From Aquabacterium sp. A3 (GTDB taxonomy: Bacteria; Pseudomonadota; Gammaproteobacteria; Burkholderiales; Burkholderiaceae_C): a stretch of 64,000 bases of DNA. Where the stretch lies: the NCBI RefSeq assembly GCF_038069945.1, contig NZ_JBBPEV010000007.1:1-64000 (forward strand), read 5' to 3'. How positions within the stretch are numbered: the stretch's first letter is position 1; each line of letters begins with the position of its first letter. The notes below the pieces were generated by a model. It saw only the letters and a list, made by a program, of their open reading frames with translations. It had not been told where the DNA came from and ran no database searches. Position numbers and translations under genes: made by a program. Positions 9,085 to 17,056 of this stretch are shown here, piece after piece.

Positions 9085-9842
9085 CCAAAGTGCTGTCCAT
9101 GCCATTGAAGAAAATCTGGCAATGGCTTGAAGCGCTCCGGTAACTTAATGGTGCTTTGGTCGTATCTCAGCAAAGCATCAGCCAAGAAGCTGTCTGCGCT
9201 TTTGCGTTTCAGCGCGGGGGAAACGAGCACCAGGTACTCGGGGGTGACAGTGATCAGCCCTTGATCAAACGCCCGATCATGCAGCGCCGATAGGCACAAG
9301 CCGTTCTGTGGGTTGAGGCGGTTGTGGTGATCTTCACGCCACGGCACGATGTGGCTGGCAATCAGCAAGCGCTCGTCAGACAACCCACTGATGCAACATG
9401 TGCTGTTGTAGCTGCTCAGCACGGCGCGCCGAAACAAATGTTGATTGGCGCGAACGCGCACCAGGGCGGTTCTTGTTCGGCCTTCTGTGTGCGTCCAGGT
9501 TTCTGGCGCTTCGGCTTCCGGTGTTTCAGGTTGCGCACCCGTGAATCGGGTGTAGCTGTCATGGGCTGCCAGCGCTGTGGTGTCCCAGTTGCTTTGCAGT
9601 TCCTTCCACACCGCTCGGTCTAATGCGGAGGCGCCTGCAAGCCCTTTGCGACCGCTGGCGGTGATCTGAGGGTCTAGGCTGGCCAGGTTAGTCAGCTTCA
9701 TGGCCACAGAGCTGGGCGTGCGCTCCATCTTGGTGGCCAGGGCTTGGATGTCGGCATTGCCCTTGTGCAGTTGCCCAAAGCTCAGTTGCGTGTACAGGTG
9801 CAGCGCGGCCAGCACCTCGTCGCGTGTCCAGTCTCGCCTCAC
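9078..9842 (-). CDS. HNH restriction endonuclease (COG3440-like)
   Basis: 254 aa. The N-terminal part (WTRDEVLAALHLYTQLSFG, then RTPSSVAMKLTNLASLDP) is the characteristic DNA-binding helical region of stand-alone HNH restriction proteins. The C-terminal HNH_2 core is ASHIVPWREDHHNRLNPQNG, followed by CLSALHDRAFDQG, with the catalytic His and Asn. The GTG start at 9842 overlaps the stop of the upstream fragment by GTGA. Transcribed toward hsdR and probably in one operon with the methyltransferase at 10034-10660. Likely a methyl- or modification-dependent or stand-alone restriction enzyme; target unknown. Confidence 0.85.
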   Translation of the reverse strand: MRRDWTRDEVLAALHLYTQLSFGQLHKGNADIQALATKMERTPSSVAMKLTNLASLDPQITASGRKGLAGASALDRAVWKELQSNWDTTALAAHDSYTRFTGAQPETPEAEAPETWTHTEGRTRTALVRVRANQHLFRRAVLSSYNSTCCISGLSDERLLIASHIVPWREDHHNRLNPQNGLCLSALHDRAFDQGLITVTPEYLVLVSPALKRKSADSFLADALLRYDQSTIKLPERFKPLPDFLQWHGQHFGY

Positions 9843-10030
9843 AGTTGCCTCCCAGGTCGCTTGGACGGGGCGTCGATGTCTTCAAAGCGAACCAGGCGCG
9901 GGGCACCCTGCGCAATGCGGGCCAGCGCCATCAGGATCAGCAAGGGCTTGTGCACGGCGCGTTGCTCGCCGCGCTGAAACACGCGGATGCGGTCAAAGGC
10001 CTTGAGGACGTCCTGGCTGGAAAGCGGCAT
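9839..10030 (-). pseudogene. Truncated sulfur-binding-domain-like fragment
   Basis: 63 aa. LKAFDRIRVFQRGEQRAVHK followed by PLLILMALARIAQG matches the start of phosphorothioate-DNA-binding (SBD) restriction endonucleases of the ScoMcrA type, where a roughly 150-residue domain precedes an HNH domain. Here similarity stops after RFEDID, and the frame ends ten codons later, overlapping the next HNH gene by GTGA. The rest of the SBD is missing, so this is probably a remnant. A short expressed protein cannot be excluded because the frame still has the spacing of an operon member. Confidence 0.6.
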
Positions 10031-10033
10031 GGG

Positions 10034-10660
10034 TCAGGGATGGCGGCGTTGCACCAGCATATTCAACCACGCCTGCCCTTCCCCCGGCCGCTGGTCGGTC
10101 GTCACCCAGGTGCTGATGTGCGCCACATCGGGCAGGGCACTCAGCCAGGCCGCCACGCGGGCCTCGGTGGCATCGGTGAAGGGGCGGCCCAGGTTGTCCA
10201 CGCGTTGGCTGGGCTGGGCATCGTCGCCCAGCTTGTAGCTGGCATAGGCCACGCCACCCGGGGCCAGTAAGGCCCACAGGGTTTGCCAGGCGCGGGGCTG
10301 ATCAGCCTCGGGCAGGTGCAGCAAGCTGGCGCAGGCCCACAGGCCCTCAAACCGGGCATCGGGCGGCAGGCCCAGGCTGCCGGGCCCCTGCAGTTGCAGC
10401 ACGTTGGCCGTGGCCACGGGCAGGCCAGTGTGCTGCGCGGCCAGTTGGGCCAGCTCGGGGCTGGCGTCAAAGGCCGTGACCTGGTAGCCGCGCTGCGCAA
10501 AGGCCCGTGCATCGCGGCCAGAGCCGCAGCCCACATCCAGCACGCGCCCGCCCGCCGGCAGCAGCGGCAAGAAGCGCGCGTACAGCGGGGTCATGTCCAC
10601 GCTGCGCGTGGCGGTGGCGTAGGCCTGGGCGTGGTGGCGGTAGTGCGGAATGTCGATCAC
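10034..10660 (-). CDS. Class I SAM-dependent methyltransferase
   Basis: 208 aa. Motif I is VLDVGCGSGRDARAF near residue 39, motif II ends in TAFDAS near 64, and the motif IV region (GLWACASLLHL) and post-I acidic residue are present. The fold resembles TehB/UbiE-like small-molecule methyltransferases rather than DNA methyltransferases (no NPPY-type motif). Its stop lies four bases before the start of the SBD fragment, so it heads a three-gene minus-strand unit with the HNH nuclease. Small methyltransferases recur beside HNH/SBD defence genes, but the substrate cannot be read from sequence. Confidence 0.8.
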   Translation of the reverse strand: MIDIPHYRHHAQAYATATRSVDMTPLYARFLPLLPAGGRVLDVGCGSGRDARAFAQRGYQVTAFDASPELAQLAAQHTGLPVATANVLQLQGPGSLGLPPDARFEGLWACASLLHLPEADQPRAWQTLWALLAPGGVAYASYKLGDDAQPSQRVDNLGRPFTDATEARVAAWLSALPDVAHISTWVTTDQRPGEGQAWLNMLVQRRHP

Positions 10661-10705
10661 ATCGTTGGAAAGAGCATGTCGTATCGCGAGCTTAGCGCCC
10701 GGATC

Positions 10706-10876
10706 TCAGTGCTGTTCGCCTAGTGCAATCGCACGCAACTCGTCCAGTTCATCGGCTGAGCGGGCTTCGGCAGGACCGGATGCCAGGCCCTCTTCAATCA
10801 GGCCTTGCAGGCGCTGCAGGGGCTGCACTTCATCGTTTTGGTGGATGAGGTCGCGAAGGTTGGGGCTGGGGCTCAT
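10706..10876 (-). pseudogene. ParD-like antitoxin C-terminal fragment
   Basis: 56 aa from an ATG at 10876. The segment LQGLIEEGLASGPAEARSAD followed by ELDELRAIALG is the typical C-terminal toxin-binding tail of ParD/CopG-type antitoxins. The ribbon-helix-helix DNA-binding N-terminus is replaced by an unrelated stretch (SPNLRDLIHQNDEVQPLQR). No ParE toxin gene is adjacent. I read it as the remnant of a ParDE module. A short functional toxin-neutralising peptide is possible but unsupported. Confidence 0.45.
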
Positions 10877-11062
10877 GAGCGGGATCATCTCCAGTGCCAA
10901 GGTCGTTGTCAAACAGGCCCTTGGCTGAACAAAAAGTTGCCAGAACGGCCTTTTCTGAAGAAAAAGTGGGCGGGCTGAAGATTTTTCTGCGCGCTGGCCG
11001 GCTCGGCAGTCCCACCATCAACCATCTTCCCAAATTTTGCCAATCTCACTAGTCTGTGCCGC

Positions 11063-11344
11063 ATGAGCACATTGACCATCTCATTGCCTGACCAACTCAA
11101 GGCATTTGTGGACGAGCTGGTCAACCAGCGGGGCTACAGCACCAGTACCGAGTACGTGTGTGAGCTGATCCGCAAAGACCAAGGCCGCCTGCAGTTGCAC
11201 AACTTGCTGTTGGCCGGTGCGGCCTCGGCAGCTACCGAGCCCGTGGCCGAGGCCTATTTCGATGGGCTGAGACAGCGTGTGCGTGCAGCCCGCCCATCGC
11301 GCGGCCCCCGGCCACGGGGTCACGGCGTTTCGCCCACGAGTTGA
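11063..11344 (+). CDS. parD: Orphan ParD-family antitoxin
   Basis: 93 aa. The N-terminal ribbon-helix-helix (STLTISLPDQLKAFVDELV) and the continuation (RGYSTSTEYVCELIRKDQ) match type II antitoxins of the ParD family. AYFDGLRQRVRAA is the toxin-binding helix. After this point the sequence (Arg/Pro/Gly-rich, last 17 residues) does not look like ParD, and the expected parE gene is absent: the 70 bases before the next gene hold nothing. The cognate toxin was probably lost, leaving an orphan antitoxin with a read-through tail. Confidence 0.75.
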   Translation: MSTLTISLPDQLKAFVDELVNQRGYSTSTEYVCELIRKDQGRLQLHNLLLAGAASAATEPVAEAYFDGLRQRVRAARPSRGPRPRGHGVSPTS

Positions 11345-11413
11345 ACCCGCCTGGCAGGTGCGAACTGTCCCATGACATCATGCAAGCCGTCTTGATCAAC
11401 CCAGGAGCCCGTG

Positions 11414-12292
11414 ATGCGCTATGTGCAGATTCGCCTGCATGGCGAAACCATGTCCGACGAAACCAAGCAGCACCTGATGCTGGCGGTTCAGCAGGCCTTG
11501 ATTTCGGTGACCGGGCATGACGATGTGCCGGCCTGCATCACCATCGACGAGGTGCCGGCCAGCAACTGGCGCCTGATGTCGCCTACGGACGAGGGCGAGG
11601 CCGAGGGCAGTCGTGGTGCACAGAGCAACCGCAAGCAGCCGCCACTGGCGCCGGTGGGGCAGTTTGACTACCGTGGTGGTCCTGACTTTGGCAGCACGGG
11701 CATCATTGCCCACCTGGCGGGCCTGCCCGGTGCGCGCTACACCAATCCGGCCGAGGCGGGTTTGATCACTGTGACGGCGTCGTCACTGGCGCCGGATTCG
11801 AGCCCGCCCAGTGCCGTGCTGGGCAACGAGGTGGTGCGCTTTGTGACCAAGGCGGCGCCCAACAGCTGGGTGCAGTTTGATTTTGGGCAGCACCGGGTGG
11901 CGCCCACGCACTATGCCTTGCGCCACTACGCCAGCTGGGACACCGAGGCCCTGCGCTCGTGGACGCTGGAGGGCTCTGAAGACGGTACCACCTGGTGCTT
12001 GTTGAGCATGGTGCAGAACGACGCATCGCTCAATCAGCGTGGTGCCACGCACACCTGGGCCACGAATCAGTTGTTTGCAGGGGTGCACTTCAGGTACTTG
12101 CGCTTGACGCAGCGCGGGCCCAATTCCAACCAACACCATTTCCTGGCGCTGTCGGGGTTTGAGGTGCACGGCGCCCTGGCCCGGGTGGCCGTGACCGCCC
12201 CCGATGTGAACACGATGGCGCTGGAGCGCCTGAAGGGGCGCTTGAAGCAGGCGGCGGGCGCCCAGCAGATCAGGCGGCGTGAGCTGCGGTGA
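11414..12292 (+). CDS. Tautomerase-like domain fused to a discoidin-like (F5/8 type C) domain
   Basis: 292 aa from the ATG at 11414, six bases after AGGAG; the GTG at 11411 is the alternative. Residues 1-55 resemble the 4-oxalocrotonate tautomerase fold, but the catalytic N-terminal proline is replaced by Arg (MRYVQIRLHG). Residues 75-260 form a galactose-binding-like domain: GQFDYRGGPDFGSTGIIAHL, then NSWVQFDFGQHRVAPTHYAL, then SWTLEGSEDGTTW. This version is best known from eukaryotic HECTD1/BTBD9-like proteins. No signal peptide, so cytoplasmic. It sits alone between decayed toxin-antitoxin genes. Function unknown; ligand binding is inferred from the fold. Confidence 0.7.
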   Translation: MRYVQIRLHGETMSDETKQHLMLAVQQALISVTGHDDVPACITIDEVPASNWRLMSPTDEGEAEGSRGAQSNRKQPPLAPVGQFDYRGGPDFGSTGIIAHLAGLPGARYTNPAEAGLITVTASSLAPDSSPPSAVLGNEVVRFVTKAAPNSWVQFDFGQHRVAPTHYALRHYASWDTEALRSWTLEGSEDGTTWCLLSMVQNDASLNQRGATHTWATNQLFAGVHFRYLRLTQRGPNSNQHHFLALSGFEVHGALARVAVTAPDVNTMALERLKGRLKQAAGAQQIRRRELR

Positions 12293-12316
12293 TGCGCGCA
12301 GCGTGCAGCGTGCCGA

Positions 12317-12610
12317 TCACACCCGCACGACCGTGTCGCTGTACAACGCCACCATGGGGTCGTGGGTGAGCAGCCGCATGGGCTCGGTCAGCGCCTGTGC
12401 CACCAGCATGCGGTCGAACGGATCTTGGTGGTGCCCGGGCAGTTCGCCCACGGCGCAGGCATGCTCAGGCTCGACCGCCAGAAACCGGTAACCGGCTTCT
12501 TGAAAGTAAGCCATGGCTTGCGAGCCCGAGATGGGCATGTCGCCCCGGCCCAGGCTGTGTTTGATGGCGATCTCCCACAGGGCCACGTGGGTGTCCAGCA
12601 GCAGGTTCAC
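12317..12610 (-). CDS. vapC: VapC-like PIN-domain toxin with an internal deletion
   Basis: 97 aa, whereas VapC proteins of this subfamily usually have about 128. The start MNLLLDTHVALW keeps the first catalytic Asp, and EIAIKHSLGRGDMP, DPFDRMLVAQA and LLTHD keep the later acidic residues. About 30-35 residues that normally separate the first Leu-Trp from the second Leu-Trp-Glu are missing. A recombination between the two short repeats would explain this. The PIN core is probably not functional. The GTG start overlaps the vapB stop (GTGA). Confidence 0.7.
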   Translation of the reverse strand: MNLLLDTHVALWEIAIKHSLGRGDMPISGSQAMAYFQEAGYRFLAVEPEHACAVGELPGHHQDPFDRMLVAQALTEPMRLLTHDPMVALYSDTVVRV

Positions 12611-12855
12611 CGCGCTGCCTGCCCAGTGAACAGTCGTGCCACGGTGTCGTTGTGGGCATCGATGTCATCGGGCACCTCAAAGGCACCCTTGGCGACGCCA
12701 ATGCGGCGGCCCACGCCGGGGTTGTCGATGGGCACCAGCTTGGCCGCCGGCCGGCCGTTGCGGGCGATCACGATTTCGCGGGCCTGTCCTTGCTCGATCG
12801 ACTCGACCAGGCGCGACAGCGACGATTTGGCTTGCAGCATGTTGACCGAGGGCAT
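12607..12855 (-). CDS. vapB: Phd/YefM-family antitoxin VapB
   Basis: 82 aa. MLQAKSSLSRLVESIEQGQA and EIVIARNGRPAAKLVPID are the DNA-binding Phd/YefM core. The C-terminal half (FEVPDDIDAHNDTVARLF) is the usual toxin-wrapping tail with its FEVPDDFD-like motif. GGAG precedes the ATG at a normal distance. It lies first in the pair and overlaps vapC. An imperfect inverted repeat CTTAG/CTAAG (12877-12881 and 12892-12896) upstream could be part of an autoregulatory operator. The antitoxin looks intact although its toxin is deleted. Confidence 0.85.
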   Translation of the reverse strand: MPSVNMLQAKSSLSRLVESIEQGQAREIVIARNGRPAAKLVPIDNPGVGRRIGVAKGAFEVPDDIDAHNDTVARLFTGQAAR

Positions 12856-13004
12856 GGTGGTATCTCCAGATAATGCCTTAGTTTAGTCTGGCTAAGTTCT
12901 TTCAGCAAGGGATGCCGAGGGGCGCCGCGACGGCCGAAGCGGCCCACCTCCAGAAAGCACCATGGCCCCTGCGAAAATCGCCAGACTGTCTGGACCACCG
13001 TCCC

Positions 13005-14576
13005 TCAAGCCGCCATCCGCTCCACCCTGAAGCGGCCCACCATCTCGGCCAGGGCGCCGGCCTGGTGGCGCAGGCTCTCGGCGGCGGCGGTGCTTTCTTC
13101 CACCAGCGCGGCGTTGTGCTGCGTCACCTCGTCCAGCTGCGACACGGCGTCGCTCATCTGCGAGATGGCGGTGGACTGGCCGGCAGCGCTGTCGCTGATC
13201 TCGGTGATCAGCTCGGCCACCTGGTTGACCTGGCCAACGATCTCGCCGATGGCGCCGCCCGCGGTTTCGATCAGGCGTGAGCCGGTTTCCACCCGCTCGA
13301 CGCTGGCGCTGATGAGGCCACGGATTTCTTTGGCGGCCGTGGCGCTGCGCTGCGCCAGGGTGCGCACCTCGCCGGCCACCACGGCAAAGCCGCGCCCTTG
13401 TTCACCGGCCCGCGCGGCCTCCACCGCCGCGTTCAGGGCCAGGATGTTGGTCTGGAAGGCGATGCCGTCGATCACCGAGATGATGTCGGCCACCTTGCGC
13501 GAGCTGGTGGTGATGTCCTGCATGGTGGTGACCACCTCGCCCATGACGTTGCCGCCGCTGTGGGCCGCATTGCGCGCCTGATCGGCCATTTGCCGGGCCT
13601 GGTGCGCGGTGGTGGCGTTGCGTTCCACCGTCGAGCGAATCTCCATCATCGAGGCCGAGGCCTGCTGCAGGTTGGACGCCTGTTCTTCGGTGCGCTGGCT
13701 CAGGTGGGCGCTGCCCACGGCCACCTGGGTGGAGCCCGTGGCGATGGAGTCGCTGCTGCTGCGCACCTGGTTGACCAGTTGCGCCAGTTGGCCTTGCATC
13801 GTGCCCAGGGCCGACATCACGCTGTGGGCGGGCGCCTGGGCCGCCAGGGGGAGGGGGCTGAGGTCGCCGCTGGCCACCTGCAGGGCGGCGGCATTGAGCT
13901 CGCCGGGCTCACTGCCCAGGGCTTGCCACAGGTTGTGCACCAGCGCCCAGCCCAGGCCGATGGCCGACACCAGGGCCACCACGCCCAGGCACAGCAAGAT
14001 CAGGTGCTGTTCGGCGTGGTGCGCCTCGGCCTCGGCAATCATCTGGTGCCCGCGCTGGTGGGCCAGCGACACGTAGTCTTCCACGGCGGCCAGCAAGGCC
14101 TTGAGCAGCGGCCGGCACTCGGTGTTCATGCTGGCCACTGCGGCGTCGCGCTGCCCCTGGCTGGCCAGCGCCACGATGCGGGTGGCCACGGGCCCGTATT
14201 GCGCCTCAACGGCGGCGATGGCCTTGGCGCGGGCCAGCACTTCGGGGGGCAGGTGGCCCTCCGAGGCCATGTCAACGAGTTGCTTGAGCTGTGCGCTCAC
14301 CTGGGCCTCGGCCTGCTGCACGGCCTGCATTTCTTCGGCCACGTCCTGCGGCGCCGTGACCAGCACCAGGTTGCGCGCCGCGATGGCGCGCCGCTCGACC
14401 GCGTCGCGCACGCCCTCGGCCAGCGTGGCCCGGGCGTTGACGCCATTGACGAAGTCTTCCAGCCGGTCGTTGGCGTCACCCAGCGAGATCAGCGAAGAAA
14501 CCGCCATCGTGGCCATCAAGGTCGCCATGATGCCTTGGGTCAGGACCAGTTTGGCCCGTACTGTCAAATTGCGCAT
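13005..14576 (-). CDS. Methyl-accepting chemotaxis protein
   Basis: 523 aa from the ATG at 14576, which has AGGAAAGGG upstream; a TTG seven codons earlier is less likely. One membrane segment (about 8-30), a periplasmic four-helix-bundle sensor of about 150 residues, a second membrane segment ([20 protein letters not shown]) and a HAMP region precede the signalling domain. The highly conserved hairpin tip is [20 protein letters not shown], followed by [20 protein letters not shown]. Transduces an unknown small-molecule signal to CheA/CheW. No che genes are nearby. The C-terminus has no pentapeptide methyltransferase tether. Confidence 0.95.
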   Translation of the reverse strand: MRNLTVRAKLVLTQGIMATLMATMAVSSLISLGDANDRLEDFVNGVNARATLAEGVRDAVERRAIAARNLVLVTAPQDVAEEMQAVQQAEAQVSAQLKQLVDMASEGHLPPEVLARAKAIAAVEAQYGPVATRIVALASQGQRDAAVASMNTECRPLLKALLAAVEDYVSLAHQRGHQMIAEAEAHHAEQHLILLCLGVVALVSAIGLGWALVHNLWQALGSEPGELNAAALQVASGDLSPLPLAAQAPAHSVMSALGTMQGQLAQLVNQVRSSSDSIATGSTQVAVGSAHLSQRTEEQASNLQQASASMMEIRSTVERNATTAHQARQMADQARNAAHSGGNVMGEVVTTMQDITTSSRKVADIISVIDGIAFQTNILALNAAVEAARAGEQGRGFAVVAGEVRTLAQRSATAAKEIRGLISASVERVETGSRLIETAGGAIGEIVGQVNQVAELITEISDSAAGQSTAISQMSDAVSQLDEVTQHNAALVEESTAAAESLRHQAGALAEMVGRFRVERMAA

Positions 14577-14591
14577 CGCGCGCCCTTTCCT

Positions 14592-14622
14592 GATCAAGCG
14601 CCCGCCACGTGGGCGCTTGATC
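14592..14622. repeat. Perfect 12-bp inverted repeat in the chemoreceptor leader
   Basis: GATCAAGCGCCC (14592-14603) and GGGCGCTTGATC (14611-14622) are perfect inverse copies with a seven-base loop. The hairpin sits directly upstream of the chemoreceptor ribosome-binding site on the minus strand. No T-run follows on either strand, so it is not a standard Rho-independent terminator. A leader RNA structure that protects the transcript or tunes translation is possible. Confidence 0.6.
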
Positions 14623-14690
14623 GGATTTCGTCAAATCCACAAGAAACTAAAGCCTTATAAAAATGATGGGATTTGACGCGCGGGCTGGGT

Positions 14691-14969
14691 TCAGTGCGCC
14701 AGGTGCTCTCGCATCAGGCGCAGCATGTCGTGGGCCGAGGCCGGGTGGTGCAGGCGCACGCTGATCACGGCGGCCTCCAGCGTGGCGTGGATGGGGTGAT
14801 CGATGGGCACGTGCGCCAGTGATTTGCGCAGTTGGCGCAGGCCGTGCAGGGCCTCGTCTTCGTGGTCGCAGTACAGGTGGACTTCCACCGTGCGCAGGGC
14901 TTCGCCCAGGTCGGCGCGGTCGGTGGGGGTGCCCAGGGGCTGGGCGGTGCGGAGGGCCAGTGGGTTCAT
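14691..14969 (-). CDS. Hypothetical protein
   Basis: 92 aa. The ATG at 14969 follows TAGGAGCTCTTC, a good ribosome-binding site at normal spacing, which supports a real gene. The protein is predicted mainly helical (EALRTVEVHLYCDHEDEALH, and ASAHDMLRLMREHLAH at the end), has several His residues, and has no signal peptide or membrane segment. I do not recognise the family. It lies between the chemoreceptor leader and bdhA and reads in the same direction as the chemoreceptor, 69 bases upstream of the inverted repeat. Confidence 0.55.
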   Translation of the reverse strand: MNPLALRTAQPLGTPTDRADLGEALRTVEVHLYCDHEDEALHGLRQLRKSLAHVPIDHPIHATLEAAVISVRLHHPASAHDMLRLMREHLAH

Positions 14970-15125
14970 GAAGAGCTCCTAGAGTCGAGGCCTTCAGCGT
15001 GCGCCGCGCAGATGCCAGGACGCCTACATCCAGGCTTGTCTGTGTTTCAAATGTCATCTTGTCTGACATACAAGCGCCGCCCGGTGTCTGCATGATGGGC
15101 TCAACCTCATCCACAGGAGCACATC

Positions 15126-15908
15126 ATGAAGTTGTCAGGCAAGACCGCCGTCATCACCGGCTCGGCCAGCGGCATCGGGCTGTCCATCGCCAAGTTGTTC
15201 GCCAAGGAAGGGGCGGCCGTGGTGATCGCCGACCTGAAGCTGGACGCCGCACGTGCCGCCGCCGCCGAGATCGAGCGCGAAGGCGGCACCTCGCTGGCTG
15301 TTGAGATGGACGTGACCAACGAAGCGGCCGTGAAGGCCGGCATGGACGAGGCCGCCAGGCACTTCAAGCACATCGACATCCTGGTGTCGAACGCCGGCAT
15401 CCAGATCGTGGACCCGATCGAAGACTTCAGCTTCGATCATTGGAAGAAGATGCTGGCCATTCACCTGGACGGCGGCTTCCTGACCACGCGTGAAGCCGTG
15501 CGCCACATGAAGGCGCTAGGCACGGGCGGGGCCGTGATCTACATGGGCTCGGTGCACTCGCACGAGGCCTCGGCGCTGAAGTCGGCCTACGTGACGGCCA
15601 AGCACGGGCTGTTGGGCCTGGCGCGCGTGCTGGCCAAAGAAGGCGCCGCCTATGGCGTGCGCAGCAATGTGATCTGCCCGGGCTTTGTGCACACGCCCCT
15701 GGTGGAAAAGCAGATTCCCGAACAGGCCAGGACGCTGGGCATCTCTGAAGAAGAGGTGGTCAACAACGTGATGCTGGGCGGCACGGTGGACAAGGAGTTC
15801 ACCACCGTGGACGACGTGGCGCAGACGGCGCTGTTTTTGGCGGCATTTCCCACCAACGCGCTCACGGGACAGTCGGTGGTGGTGAGCCACGGCTGGTTCA
15901 TGCAGTGA
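15126..15908 (+). CDS. bdhA: 3-hydroxybutyrate dehydrogenase
   Basis: 260 aa short-chain dehydrogenase converting (R)-3-hydroxybutyrate to acetoacetate with NAD+, a step in polyhydroxybutyrate use. The dinucleotide motif [11 protein letters not shown] is near residue 11, NAG near 88, and the catalytic Ser and YVTAK (Tyr, Lys) lie near 140-157. [17 protein letters not shown] and the C-terminal SHGWFMQ are typical of bacterial 3-hydroxybutyrate dehydrogenases. AGGAG precedes the ATG. The stop overlaps the GTG start of the patatin gene (GTGA), a pairing common in PHB-storing Burkholderiales. Confidence 0.93.
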   Translation: MKLSGKTAVITGSASGIGLSIAKLFAKEGAAVVIADLKLDAARAAAAEIEREGGTSLAVEMDVTNEAAVKAGMDEAARHFKHIDILVSNAGIQIVDPIEDFSFDHWKKMLAIHLDGGFLTTREAVRHMKALGTGGAVIYMGSVHSHEASALKSAYVTAKHGLLGLARVLAKEGAAYGVRSNVICPGFVHTPLVEKQIPEQARTLGISEEEVVNNVMLGGTVDKEFTTVDDVAQTALFLAAFPTNALTGQSVVVSHGWFMQ

Positions 15909-17056
15909 TCGCCGAGGCCTTGACCCGCTTCGACGAGGTGGCCCTGGTGCTGCAGGGTGGCGGGGCCCTGGGCAGCTACCAGGCGGGGGTGGTGGAAGGG
16001 CTGCTGGACGCCGCCATCGAGCCCACCTGGGTGGCGGGCATCTCCATCGGGGCCATCAATGCGGCCATCGTGGCGGGCAACGAGCCCGCGACGCGCTTGT
16101 CGGCCTTGCAGGGCTTCTGGAACGAGGTGTGCCGCTCGCCCGCGCCCTGGGCGCCTGTGGACGTGCCCGGCGTGGCGGCGTGGCCCGAACCCTGGCAGGT
16201 CTGGCATGGCCATGTGGCGGCCTGGAGCGCCTTGCTGTGGGGGCAGTCGGGCTTTTTCAAGCCGCGCTGGGCGCCGCCTTTGTGGCCCGGTGCGGGCAGC
16301 GCCGCCTCGGCCAGCTGGTACGACACCTCGGCCCTCAAGGCCACGCTGGAGCGCCATGTGGACTTTGACCGCATCAACCACCCTGGCAGCATGCGCCTGT
16401 CGGTGGGTGCGGTGCGGGTGCGCACGGGCAATATGCAGTATTTCGACAACCGCCGCCACCCGCTGCGGGCCGAGCACGTGATGGCCTCCGGCGCGCTGCC
16501 GCCGGGCTTCCCGGCGGTGATGATCGACGGCGAGCCCTATTGGGACGGTGGGCTCGTGTCGAACACGCCGCTGCAGCAGGTGCTGGACTCAGGCCGGTGC
16601 GCCCGCAACATGCTGGTGTTTCAGGTGGACCTGTGGCCGGCACGGGGCGACAGCCCCTCCAGCCTGGGCGAGGTGGCCGAGCGCCTGAAAGACATCCAGT
16701 ACTCCAGCCGCACGCGCATGATCACCGACCACATGCGGGCCAAGGCCCAGCACCAGCGTGAGTTGGCCGAGTTGTTGGCGCTGATTCCCGCCAACCGGCG
16801 CAACGATGCGTTGGTGCAGCGCATGCAGGCCCGCGCCGAGCTGCAGCGTTGCAACGTGGTGCACCTGATCTACCAGGGCAAGCCCTGCGATGGCGAGTCG
16901 AAAGACTACGAGTTCAGCGCGCTGACCATGCGGCGCCACTGGGCCAGTGGCCTGGCCGACATGCGCCACAGCCTGGAGCGGCCCGGTTGGCTGGCCGTGC
17001 CCACCGACGAGCAGCCCTTCGTCACCCACGACGTGCACCGTCACGCGCCTGACTGA
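15905..17056 (+). CDS. Patatin-like phospholipase (DUF3734 type)
   Basis: 383 aa lipid acyl hydrolase or PHB-related hydrolase. The oxyanion motif [15 protein letters not shown] is near residue 14, the nucleophile elbow GISIGAINA near 39, and the dyad Asp in [10 protein letters not shown] near 216. The C-terminal third with [11 protein letters not shown] is the DUF3734 extension. No signal peptide. GTG start overlapping bdhA, so translationally coupled; the pair suggests a role in storage-polymer or acyl-chain turnover (inference). The last 35 bases overlap the convergent kinase gene. Confidence 0.9.
   Translation: MIAEALTRFDEVALVLQGGGALGSYQAGVVEGLLDAAIEPTWVAGISIGAINAAIVAGNEPATRLSALQGFWNEVCRSPAPWAPVDVPGVAAWPEPWQVWHGHVAAWSALLWGQSGFFKPRWAPPLWPGAGSAASASWYDTSALKATLERHVDFDRINHPGSMRLSVGAVRVRTGNMQYFDNRRHPLRAEHVMASGALPPGFPAVMIDGEPYWDGGLVSNTPLQQVLDSGRCARNMLVFQVDLWPARGDSPSSLGEVAERLKDIQYSSRTRMITDHMRAKAQHQRELAELLALIPANRRNDALVQRMQARAELQRCNVVHLIYQGKPCDGESKDYEFSALTMRRHWASGLADMRHSLERPGWLAVPTDEQPFVTHDVHRHAPD

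Noticed and set aside
10909..11124. 71-codon minus-strand frame before parD
   Set aside because: It overlaps the parD start in antisense, has no family match and no ribosome-binding site.
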